Notes under the pieces: generated by a model
Told to the model about the DNA's origin: nothing
Database searches by the model: none
The model's input: the letters and a program-made list of their open reading frames with translations, nothing else
Position numbers and translations under genes: made by a program
Shown: in pieces, positions 17,206 to 24,069 of the stretch
Numbering within the stretch: position 1 is the first letter of the stretch
Layout of the letters: every line of letters begins with the position of its first letter
DNA from: Collinsella stercoris DSM 13279
GTDB taxonomy: Bacteria; Actinomycetota; Coriobacteriia; Coriobacteriales; Coriobacteriaceae
DNA: 64,000 bases
Reading direction: 5' to 3'
Assembly (NCBI RefSeq): GCF_020735465.1
Contig: NZ_CP085935.1
Location: 248,001-312,000 of the forward strand

Positions 17206-17242
17206 CCTCAGAAAGGGGACAGGCGCTAATCTGAGGTTGGGG
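17206..17242. repeat. Degenerate GGGAC-family palindrome
   Basis: An imperfect palindrome with outer arms CAACCTCAG and CTGAGGTTG and a GGGGACAGGCGC centre. It is related to the 33-bp family, but the centre has decayed. Confidence 0.6.
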
Positions 17243-17366
17243 GCAGCGGGAGGAATCGCTGACGGCGCTGATCCGAGGCGCCACCCCTGCCGACACCGAT
17301 TCGGGGCATCTTTTTCAGCTCCCCCTGGGAACGCGTGGCCGAGACACGGGCGAACCGTGCCCCGAG

Positions 17367-17436
17367 CCCCGAGAGTTAACTCTCGGGGCACGGTTTTGCC
17401 GTTTTCCAAGTAAAACTGCGGCGAAAGTCAACTCTC
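17367..17436 (+). repeat. Paired-palindrome element, copy 2
   Basis: CCCCGAGAGTTAACTCTCGG and neighbouring bases form a palindrome at 17367-17388, followed by CACGG and TTTT. GAAAGTCAACTCTC begins at 17423, again 52 bp after the first GAGAG at 17371. The intervening bases are close to those of copy 1 (for example TTTTGCCGT and GTAAA-N-CTGC). Apart from repeats, the 17176-17691 interval shows no gene I can support. Confidence 0.8.
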
Positions 17437-17529
17437 GGGGAAAGTTTTTTCGCACGCGAGGAAGGCCTGTCGGTGCTGCCCCAGAAAATCGAGGGCATCG
17501 CCGCTCGGTGCCGCTTTGCGGCACGCCCA

Positions 17530-17566
17530 CCTCAAATTAGTGACTGTCCCTTTTTTGAGGGGGCGT
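17530..17566. repeat. Degenerate GGGAC-family palindrome, near twin of 15780-15815
   Basis: It begins ACCTCAAATTAGTGACTGTC and has the same TTTTTTGAGGG right side. The near identity of two degenerate copies 1.75 kb apart, either side of fic, suggests duplication of this version. Confidence 0.7.
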
Positions 17567-17691
17567 CTAGGAGCCGGACGCGCTGCGGCGAGTCGAGCGT
17601 GGTCGCCGCTGCGTGGGAGCGGGAATCGTCGGGCAGCTTTTGGAACGGGGTCCCGGCTGTTACGATGCTGTTGCCACTTACCGATGAATTA

Positions 17692-17719
17692 TTGAATATA
17701 TAACACAACACCCTATATT
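17692..17719 (+). promoter_or_regulatory. Promoter of the radical SAM operon
   Basis: -35 TTGAAT (17692-17697) and -10 TATATT (17714-17719) are 16 bp apart in an unusually AT-rich stretch. A start near 17726 would leave a short leader with GGAGG before the ATG at 17754. Confidence 0.6.
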
Positions 17720-17753
17720 AATAACGAAGTGCGGATCGCTTGAATGGAGGATC

Positions 17754-18986
17754 ATGAGGCTTGGTTCCCACATCGTTCGCTTTGACTTGCGGGGCATTCC
17801 CGTGGTGGGCAACACCATCACTGGCACCCTGGTGGGATTGACGCCCGAAGGTGCCACCCTGTGCGATGCGATGCTGGAGCGCGACGTTGCCGGGAAGAAC
17901 ATTCCCGTTGAGTGCGAAGAGCTCGTGAGCTATCTGGCTACCCATGGTTTTGAAGAGGGTGCAGGGGCGAGCGAGACCTCTTGCCTTTCATCGGCTTACC
18001 TGCACGTGTCAAACACTTGCAACCTTTCGTGCGTGGGGTGCTATTCCGCCGACTGCAATCGCAATCGTGCGGCGGATCCGAGTCTTGAAAATCTATGCCA
18101 CGCAATCGCCGCCTTGGCGCAGTTGGGCGTCACGCGCATGGTTGTCTCGGGCGGCGAGCCGTTCTTGCGCCGCGATCTGCCCGATATTGTGCGGAATGCG
18201 CGCGAGCAGGGCATGGAAAGCATCGCCGTCTTGACCAATGGCACGCGCTGTAGCGATAAAGTGCTTGCGCGCTTGGCGGGCAACGTTGACGTGATATCCG
18301 TTTCCTTTGATGGGACAAGCCCGGAAAGCGCAGCGTTTATTAGGAGAGAGCAACTGTTCGACACACTTGTCGACGCCGTTAAACGTATACAGACGGCGGG
18401 GATTCACGCGCATATGCTGCCCACGTTGCACGCCCGCAACGTTCAAGACGTCCCCACTTACATAGAGCTGTCAAAGTGGCTGGGCTGCACGGTGGGCTTT
18501 AGCCTGCTGAGCGGCGCGCGCACGAATTTGGGCGACCTTATGCCCAATGAGCCATGCCTTATGGAGCTCGCGGATACCATGGTTGTCGTTGCACGCAAGG
18601 GCGAGGCGGCCTCGATTGACGATGCGTTCAACCCCATGCGAGCCTTGTCCGTCCGCGCATGCTGCGGCGCCGGCAAAACCTCGGTGAGCGTCGCTTCGGA
18701 CGGCACCGTATATCCGTGCCATATGCTCCATAAACCGGAGTTCGCGTTGGGGAATGCGTTCACCGACGGCGCATCGGCGATTGCGGACAATCTATCTCAG
18801 TCCACCATGCCCTCGGTGGATGAAATCGAGGGCTGCTCATCGTGCGAAAACCGATACCTATGTGGAGGTGGATGCAGGGCTCGGGCATACGATGAGCACG
18901 GCTGCATGGCGAGGCGCGATCCGTATTGCGCGTACTACAGCCATGCGATCGATCAAACGGTCGATGCGTTTGTAAGACGCGTTTGA
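17754..18986 (+). CDS. Radical SAM/SPASM peptide-modifying enzyme with N-terminal PqqD-like domain
   Basis: This is an iron-sulfur enzyme of the class that modifies ribosomally made peptides. Residues 1-70 (GTLVGLTPEGATLCDAMLE) look like a PqqD-type peptide-recognition domain. The radical SAM cluster is in SNTCNLSCVGCYS near residue 90 (CxxxCxxC), with the SAM motif VVSGGEPF near 130. The C-terminal SPASM domain (about 305-400) has CCGAGKTSVSVASDGTVYPC and then CSSCENRYLCGGGC and DPYCAYY, enough cysteines for two extra clusters. ATG 17754 follows TGGAGG. A 25-codon ORF begins 16 bases after its stop and is the candidate substrate. The product is unknown. Confidence 0.88.
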   Translation: MRLGSHIVRFDLRGIPVVGNTITGTLVGLTPEGATLCDAMLERDVAGKNIPVECEELVSYLATHGFEEGAGASETSCLSSAYLHVSNTCNLSCVGCYSADCNRNRAADPSLENLCHAIAALAQLGVTRMVVSGGEPFLRRDLPDIVRNAREQGMESIAVLTNGTRCSDKVLARLAGNVDVISVSFDGTSPESAAFIRREQLFDTLVDAVKRIQTAGIHAHMLPTLHARNVQDVPTYIELSKWLGCTVGFSLLSGARTNLGDLMPNEPCLMELADTMVVVARKGEAASIDDAFNPMRALSVRACCGAGKTSVSVASDGTVYPCHMLHKPEFALGNAFTDGASAIADNLSQSTMPSVDEIEGCSSCENRYLCGGGCRARAYDEHGCMARRDPYCAYYSHAIDQTVDAFVRRV

Positions 18987-19002
18987 GAGAAGGAGGGATA
19001 TT

Positions 19003-19080
19003 ATGTTGTTTGCTATTGAGGAGCAGGGTGTCGCTTTGAGCTACTGTAGTGATATCTTCGGCATCCATGTGGGTGTTTAG
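19003..19080 (+). CDS. 25-residue peptide after the radical SAM gene, candidate RiPP precursor
   Basis: A very short ORF with a strong ribosome site (AGAAGGAGGG, then ATATT and ATG). It sits between the radical SAM/SPASM gene and the DUF2975 gene on the same strand. The peptide starts MLFAIEEQGVAL and ends SYCSDIFGIHVGV: an acidic front part, one cysteine, and a hydrophobic, aromatic C-terminal half. Position and translation signal make it the best candidate substrate of the enzyme. It is also short enough to be a regulatory leader for the next gene. I know of no named family that matches it. Confidence 0.6.
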   Translation: MLFAIEEQGVALSYCSDIFGIHVGV

Positions 19081-19098
19081 AGAGTCGGAGAACGCACA

Positions 19099-19584
19099 AT
19101 GAACCAGTTTCCTGAGGGCAAGATGCCGCTCTTACTTAGACTGATCTGTTCTATTTTGATTGCGATTTCATTCTTTTTTGTCCTCAGTTTGGTGACGGGC
19201 ATTGTCGCCTTGTCGGATGCGCAGATGGGTAGCGACATTTTCATTTTTATTCTCAACCATCTCATCACTGCCTCGATTACGGTTGTTCCGCTTTTGGTCT
19301 TTGTGAGACTGGTGCACGCCGTAACCGTTTCCAAGGAGTTCTTCTCCAAAAAGCAGAGCCAAAGAATGCTGACGATTGCGATCTGCTTTGCCATACGCGT
19401 TGTGCTCGATTTGCTCGCGCCTTCTATTGAGGTCCCCGCTCTGCCTAACGGGGCAGTCGGCCCTATGTCGGTTGGCCCCAGCCTGAATTTCACGACGCTT
19501 GCCATATCACTTATGTTCTTCGCGTTAGCTGGTGTTTTTGAGTATGGTAGAAAACTCCAGGAGGATTCCGATAACATCCTGTGA
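19099..19584 (+). CDS. DUF2975 family four-helix membrane protein
   Basis: A 161-residue inner-membrane protein with four hydrophobic helices (about 10-35, 48-70, 90-112 and 133-155) and a charged segment VSKEFFSKKQSQRM between helices 2 and 3, as in DUF2975 proteins. Such genes are usually followed by a small Cro/CI-type regulator, exactly as here. ATG 19099 follows GTCGGAGAACGCACA. Its function is not known; in this position it could export, sense or give immunity to the peptide product. Confidence 0.8.
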   Translation: MNQFPEGKMPLLLRLICSILIAISFFFVLSLVTGIVALSDAQMGSDIFIFILNHLITASITVVPLLVFVRLVHAVTVSKEFFSKKQSQRMLTIAICFAIRVVLDLLAPSIEVPALPNGAVGPMSVGPSLNFTTLAISLMFFALAGVFEYGRKLQEDSDNIL

Positions 19585-19620
19585 CAACTGCTGAAAAACG
19601 TTCAAAGGGAGGACAGCCGA

Positions 19621-19866
19621 ATGCCTATCGTTATGCGACTCGACCGTGTTATGGCAGATCGGAAAATGTCCTCCCTTGAACTTGCCGAGAAGGTCGGCAT
19701 TTCTCCCGTCAACATTTCTCGCATCAAGACCGGCCGCCTCAAAGGCATCCGTTTTTCTACGCTTGAAGCAATGTGCGAGGCGTTGCATTGCAAGCCCGGC
19801 GACATTATCGACTGGATGGATGACGAGGAGTATATTGCGGCGTTCGGGGCGTTGCCTGAGGAGTAA
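19621..19866 (+). CDS. Small Cro/CI-type HTH regulator paired with DUF2975
   Basis: An 81-residue DNA-binding protein made almost only of an XRE fold: VMADRKMSSLELAEKVGISP, then VNISRIKTGRLKGIRFSTLE and CEALHCKPGDIIDW. This is the YozG-like form that accompanies DUF2975 proteins. AAAGGGAGG precedes the ATG. It ends the rightward set of four genes and may regulate it. Confidence 0.88.
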   Translation: MPIVMRLDRVMADRKMSSLELAEKVGISPVNISRIKTGRLKGIRFSTLEAMCEALHCKPGDIIDWMDDEEYIAAFGALPEE

Positions 19867-20170
19867 TTAGATTTGATGGCTACTCTTTGGCCGCATCGCT
19901 CAAGTATTATGTCCCAATGCTACCCAAACGAGCTGCGGTAGAGTGGACGGCGACATCCTCGTTAATTAATGTGGGTTCGCTCTTTAGCATTTCTGCGCGC
20001 CGCAGTTGTGTGCGCGGAGATTGGCGCGGTTGCACGAACGCATTGCAGCCAAGATATCAGTGGAGTGAGTTCGATATCTCGATACATGGTCCATCTTAGT
20101 TGTGGTTGGCTTCGCCGCGTGAGGACTCTGTAGCACGAGCTTGCATAAGTTTACTAAGCTCATTAATTGC
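19867..20170. other. 304-bp stretch without a recognisable gene
   Basis: Short open frames on both strands lack a credible ribosome site or a recognisable product. Base composition is lower in GC than the core genes. It separates the HTH gene from the convergent lipoprotein gene. Confidence 0.5.
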
Positions 20171-20719
20171 TCAAACTGCATCAGAACGCGTACTTGCTAC
20201 TGCCTCTTTTATCTCCATTTCTATGTCTTTTGAAGTTGGATCGATGGGGAGCTTGCTGCCGTTACCCTCCCTATCGATGTACAAAACTGCCGGCACAGTA
20301 TCTATGTCATATCTGTTACGAAAGTCTGATAGTTTTTGGTTCGTCTCGCTGGCTGTGCTGTCGACATAGAATGCATCGATCCCCTCTTCTTCGAAGCATG
20401 CTTTAAGGGGGACAATCATTGATCTGCACCATTGGCATGTATTTCGACCGATGAAGGTATAGGTTTCTTCATGACTTTCTGCATAGTTTTCAAGTTCATT
20501 TTCTTGAACAACGCTAAATGAATTCACAGCGTGTTCATAGCCGATCAGTTCCATTTTGAGCGTCTGCTCATTTTGCCGCTTGCTTTCCTGTTTTTCCATC
20601 GAATGCTCGTTGCTGGGCATCGGGGGCTCTTCCGTCTCGCATCCGTGTACCGCAGTGGCAAGTACGATGCCTGCCACAAGTACGATGATGAAGCGGATTG
20701 TGACGATGCTGGATTTCAT
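20171..20719 (-). CDS. Thioredoxin-fold lipoprotein, PedC/BrcD-like
   Basis: A predicted lipoprotein of 182 residues. An N-terminal hydrophobic helix ends in ATAVHGC, a lipobox-like site, followed by a charged linker (about 25-60). The thioredoxin-like domain has FIGRNTCQWCRSM near 95, a CxxC redox pair, and the cis-proline segment DIDTVPAVLYIDREG near 150. The GR-x-TC-x-x-C context resembles bacteriocin accessory disulfide proteins of the PedC/BrcD type. ATG 20719 is chosen for GGAAGG ten bases upstream. It faces the radical SAM set and diverges from the DUF2599 gene. A generic membrane-anchored thioredoxin is the alternative. Confidence 0.75.
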   Translation of the reverse strand: MKSSIVTIRFIIVLVAGIVLATAVHGCETEEPPMPSNEHSMEKQESKRQNEQTLKMELIGYEHAVNSFSVVQENELENYAESHEETYTFIGRNTCQWCRSMIVPLKACFEEEGIDAFYVDSTASETNQKLSDFRNRYDIDTVPAVLYIDREGNGSKLPIDPTSKDIEMEIKEAVASTRSDAV

Positions 20720-20845
20720 GTGACAAGTACCTTCCATGCCAAAATTCTGACCTTTCATCAGAATACTAAGTAATTATAAAGCAATATAAAACATAAATTG
20801 ATAGAGTAATCTCATAGAGTTTCTTGCGAGTTCGAAGGAGGAACT
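20720..20845. promoter_or_regulatory. AT-rich divergent promoter region
   Basis: This space between two divergent genes for exported proteins is clearly AT-rich (for example TAATTATAAAGCAATATAAA). It must hold both promoters. Individual boxes cannot be fixed with confidence. Confidence 0.4.
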
Positions 20846-21400
20846 ATGAAAAAGAGCAAGAATTGCGCATTGGTAATCGTCTCCCTATTAGCATGCTGTT
20901 TCGGGGTTCCTTCAGTTGCTGCGGCGGCTGAATCGGACAATTTGTACGCGCCGTACAACAGCTTCGAAGAGGTGTATAACGCCTATTTTGAAGCAGTGGA
21001 AAAGGGTGATACCGAGCTTCAGGAAGAACTTTTGAAGATTGCAGACGAATCCCTTGAGACGGAAATGAACGAGGAGCCGCAGATTGCGCCATTTGTAAAT
21101 CCCGACGAACAGTATTGGATCAGTTTATTCCCCAGCTTTTTCAATTACGGCCACTTTGCTGTCAACGGATTGGGCAAAGACAACTTGGCCCTTGGTCCAA
21201 AAAAGAATCCATGGCCCATGGGAGATACTGCAAACGCCTGGAATTCGACATACACGAAATTCCGCAAAGATTCTCGTTGGAAGAATACCGATAGCATGAA
21301 GGAGCAATTCTATTGTCACGCAAGGCTGTCGATATTTGCTGGAAAGGAATGGAATCTTGAGCCAGACAAGCCGTCGATTAACCCACTAACTTGCAATTAA
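20846..21400 (+). CDS. Secreted DUF2599-like protein
   Basis: A 184-residue exported protein. Residues 1-28 form a clear signal peptide (KKSK start, hydrophobic core, SVAAAA at the cleavage site). The middle part is acidic. The C-terminal domain has WNSTYTKFRKDSRW, SMKEQFYCHARLSIFAGKEW and NLEPDKPSINPLTC, which I recognise as the DUF2599 pattern with two conserved cysteines. GAAGGAGG precedes the ATG. The cysteines may be oxidised outside the cell by the neighbouring thioredoxin-like lipoprotein. Its function is unknown. Confidence 0.75.
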   Translation: MKKSKNCALVIVSLLACCFGVPSVAAAAESDNLYAPYNSFEEVYNAYFEAVEKGDTELQEELLKIADESLETEMNEEPQIAPFVNPDEQYWISLFPSFFNYGHFAVNGLGKDNLALGPKKNPWPMGDTANAWNSTYTKFRKDSRWKNTDSMKEQFYCHARLSIFAGKEWNLEPDKPSINPLTCN

Positions 21401-21487
21401 TTCATGTGGAGGAGATGCGTTTCATAACGTCCCCATCTATGGAGTTTGACTGATCTAGCATGACATTCGGCATGATTGGAGGGTTTG

Positions 21488-21766
21488 ATGTTTACGTACG
21501 GATCTCTCGGTTTTGGCATTCTTGCTGTGGTGGTTCCGCTCGTGTTGCATCGAGTCAAGCGCGTGGAAATCCCCATCTTCTTGAGCATGGCGTTTGGCAT
21601 GGTGTCGCTTACTTGCGTGAGCACCGTGATGGGGTTGAGTGCCCAAGCTGGGGATGGGAGCATGTTCTACGACACCGCGCCGACGTTCATGTACTGTTCA
21701 ATCACGCTTCTTGTGCTGGTGCTCGCCGTTAACGGCTGGCTGTTATGGAAGGCGTCGCGCGCATAG
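21488..21766 (+). CDS. Small three-helix membrane protein of unknown function
   Basis: A 92-residue hydrophobic protein with helices at about 5-20, 30-48 and 66-88 and a basic loop HRVKRVE after the first. ATG 21488 follows TTGGAGGG at five bases. I do not recognise a family. It lies at the end of the accessory stretch, just before the fossil genes. Confidence 0.6.
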   Translation: MFTYGSLGFGILAVVVPLVLHRVKRVEIPIFLSMAFGMVSLTCVSTVMGLSAQAGDGSMFYDTAPTFMYCSITLLVLVLAVNGWLLWKASRA

Positions 21767-21859
21767 CGCGTACGAAAGCGTAGCTTCGATTGGACTCACC
21801 GGGTTGTCTCGGTGGGTCCTTTGCGTTAGCGGGCATGCACCCGCACGTTTTAATGCCGG

Positions 21860-22140
21860 TTGGCACCTTGGCGCCCCTGAGCGGCGCGGTTGCGGTCGTG
21901 GGGGTGTTCGCAGCGCTCTTGCCGGTCGTACGACGCTCGGCTCGGTTTTGGGGCTGCGGGGCTGCCGGGTTCTCATTGTCGTGCTCTCTGTCGGCTCCTT
22001 GCTGCGGGCGCTCCGTCCCGGAACCCTTTGCGCGCTTTTCGGTGGCACCGGCTTTCACCAAAGAGTTGATTGCGTGACGTGCCGCCTCACGTCCTGAGCA
22101 AAAGCAGGGTGAGGGCTCGACCTGTGCGTCCGTTTCCGCG
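21860..22140 (-). pseudogene. Fossil built from fic and ygiQ fragments
   Basis: On the reverse strand, 22140-22093 encodes RGNGRTGRALTLLLLR, the core of the Fic motif. After a frameshift, 22097-22044 encodes SGREAARHAINSLVKAG, matching the Fic C-terminal helix SREAARNAIQTLV. This runs straight into a sequence like the ygiQ tail (KRAKGSGTERPQ, NENPAAPQPQNRAERR) down to about 21860. About 900 bp of fic between the two motifs are missing. The ygiQ-like part is a decayed copy of 24070-24370. No start codon or complete domain remains. Confidence 0.8.
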
Positions 22141-22195
22141 GTGATACACTGGGGCATGCAGGGTGGACGTTCTACACGAATGATTGAAGGGTCAT

Positions 22196-23854
22196 ATGGG
22201 GGACATGGTGCGGGGTGCGCGGATTCGTGTGGGCGCTAGCGTGTCGTCGATTGCGCTCGCCGCCTTGACCCTCTCGGTTATCCTGTTCAATCTCGTGGCC
22301 GCTTTTCACGGCAATATCTGGTTCGATGAGTCGTATTCGATGGCGCTGACGTCCCATACCTTGCCCGAGATAATTGCCATCGGAGCGACCGATGTCCATC
22401 CCGTTCTGTACTACGTCATGCTGCGGATCATCTACCTTGTGTTCGGGCCCAGCGTGTTGGCCATGAGGTTGTTTTCCGTATGCGGCATGGCGGCCTGCGT
22501 GCTTTTGGGGTGGGGTGTGGTTCGCAAAGACTACGGAAATGTGGCCGCAGCCCTGTTCATCGCCCTGGTCTCCATTTCGCCTTGGGCGGCCGCCGAGGCA
22601 GTCGATATTCGCATGTACTCGTGGGCCGCGTTTTTCACCGGTCTCTCTTTTCTGTACAGCATGCGTATTGTTCGCGTGCTCCTACCCCTCGAAGTTCGGT
22701 CAGATGCTGCGGAAACTGCCGTTCCCCGGCATTGGTGGGTGGTCGCGTTTGCAGCGGCGCTCGCTGCGGCGTACACGCATTACTTTGCGGCAATAGCTTC
22801 GTTCATGTCGATGTCTCTTGTGCTGGCATCTGCATGGCTCCATGCGCGGGCTGGATCAAGCTCGGCCGTCGACCGCGCCCCGCTCCACTTCTTCTGGCGC
22901 GGGGTAGGGTTGTGTCTGCTCGGGTACCTGCCTTGGATCATCGTCGTGATAGGGCAGACCGCTATGGTGAGCAGGGGCTTTTGGATCAAGCTCGACTTCC
23001 CCAACGCCCTGCTGACGTTGTGCACATTCCCCTTCACCTCCGAGGTTACGATCGATCTCATGGAAGGTGACGGCGGCGGGGCGCTTGCATGCGTCTGCTG
23101 GGCCGGTGCGGCCCTGGCGGCGGCATGTCTGTTGCGGGCGGCGACGTGCGCTTGGCGATCGCGTGCAGCCTCGCCGCGCACGTCGGGCGCGATGCAAGAC
23201 CGGCTTGCCCGCGCCTTGGGCGATGCGGTTGTTCAAGGTGCTTTCGTCTTTTTTGGCACGGCTTTGCTCACGCTGGTCGTGGGCTTGCTGTTGGGTCAGG
23301 CCATTTTCATGACAAGATACATGGTGTGCGCCCTCATTCCGCTCTCGGTTTCGATTGCGGTTTTGTTGGCGCGTGCGAATAAGAAATGGGTGCCCTTCGG
23401 ATTCGCCGTCGGCCTGATCCTGGTCTCGACGGGAGTCCAAGTGCGAAGTTGCCAGATTGCCTATGACGAACGCAACGCCGAACCGGTCGCCTATTACGAC
23501 CAGGTCACTTTGGACGGGGGCCAGGGACGCCTGCCCGTAGTTGCGGGACGCAATCTGTTCGGCGATATCCAGGCGGTCGGGCCGCTCTCCGTCTTGGTTC
23601 CTGAAGCGAAGATCGAATATCTCGATGCATGGTTGGCTTACGACGCCTTCACGCCTACCGTCACGTTTCTTGAGCATGGGGCCGAGGCGCTCGATGGCTA
23701 CGTTGGTCGCTTCGTGTATCTTGCCGGTCGATTGAGCGAGTCTGACATCGAGCGGCTGGAGGACGAGGTGGGGGCGAGCGTTGTGAGCTCTCGGGTCTTC
23801 GAGCGTCCGTATCGAGACACGTGCTGGACAATCGTGCTCATGGAACGCCGATAG
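22196..23854 (+). CDS. GT-C type membrane glycosyltransferase, GT39/ArnT-like
   Basis: A 552-residue polytopic membrane protein that probably transfers a sugar from a lipid-linked donor on the outer face. The first loop has IWFDESYSMAL with the paired acidic DE motif of the GT-C fold, followed by ATDVHPVLYYVML, like the HPP-Y segment of the dolichol-phosphate-mannose family. About 11 membrane helices run to residue 420; the last 130 residues are an extracellular soluble domain. ATG 22196 has GAAGGG before it. The donor and acceptor cannot be told from sequence. Confidence 0.75.
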   Translation: MGDMVRGARIRVGASVSSIALAALTLSVILFNLVAAFHGNIWFDESYSMALTSHTLPEIIAIGATDVHPVLYYVMLRIIYLVFGPSVLAMRLFSVCGMAACVLLGWGVVRKDYGNVAAALFIALVSISPWAAAEAVDIRMYSWAAFFTGLSFLYSMRIVRVLLPLEVRSDAAETAVPRHWWVVAFAAALAAAYTHYFAAIASFMSMSLVLASAWLHARAGSSSAVDRAPLHFFWRGVGLCLLGYLPWIIVVIGQTAMVSRGFWIKLDFPNALLTLCTFPFTSEVTIDLMEGDGGGALACVCWAGAALAAACLLRAATCAWRSRAASPRTSGAMQDRLARALGDAVVQGAFVFFGTALLTLVVGLLLGQAIFMTRYMVCALIPLSVSIAVLLARANKKWVPFGFAVGLILVSTGVQVRSCQIAYDERNAEPVAYYDQVTLDGGQGRLPVVAGRNLFGDIQAVGPLSVLVPEAKIEYLDAWLAYDAFTPTVTFLEHGAEALDGYVGRFVYLAGRLSESDIERLEDEVGASVVSSRVFERPYRDTCWTIVLMERR

Positions 23855-23937
23855 GCGGGCGACATCCGAGGGTGTTGGGCGGTCTGCCGCGTGACATCGC
23901 ATGGCGACCCCTCGATTCGCTGCTCGCAAATCACGTT

Positions 23938-24050
23938 GTCGCGGCATCGTGAAGAAATGGCCCTGTCCATGTCGCGGCATCGTGTAAAAATGGCCATATC
24001 TATGTCGCGGCATCGTGTAAAAAGACGGCATCCTACGTGGCGGCATCGTG
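23938..24050. repeat. 33-bp tandem repeat, about 3.4 units
   Basis: GTCGCGGCATCGTG recurs at 23938, 23971 and 24004, and with one change at 24037, exactly 33 bp apart. The units have no spacers, so this is not CRISPR. It lies between the convergent glycosyltransferase and ygiQ genes. On the forward strand each unit would encode 11 residues including MSRHRVK, but there is no start or ribosome site. Confidence 0.9.
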
Positions 24051-24069
24051 ATATGCCCTGGCAGTCGAT

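Noticed and set aside
19867-20170. A coding gene between the HTH regulator and the lipoprotein
   Set aside because: Frames on both strands lack a ribosome site, a typical composition or a recognisable family.
23938-24050. Possible CRISPR array
   Set aside because: Units are directly adjacent with no unique spacers, and no cas gene is nearby.
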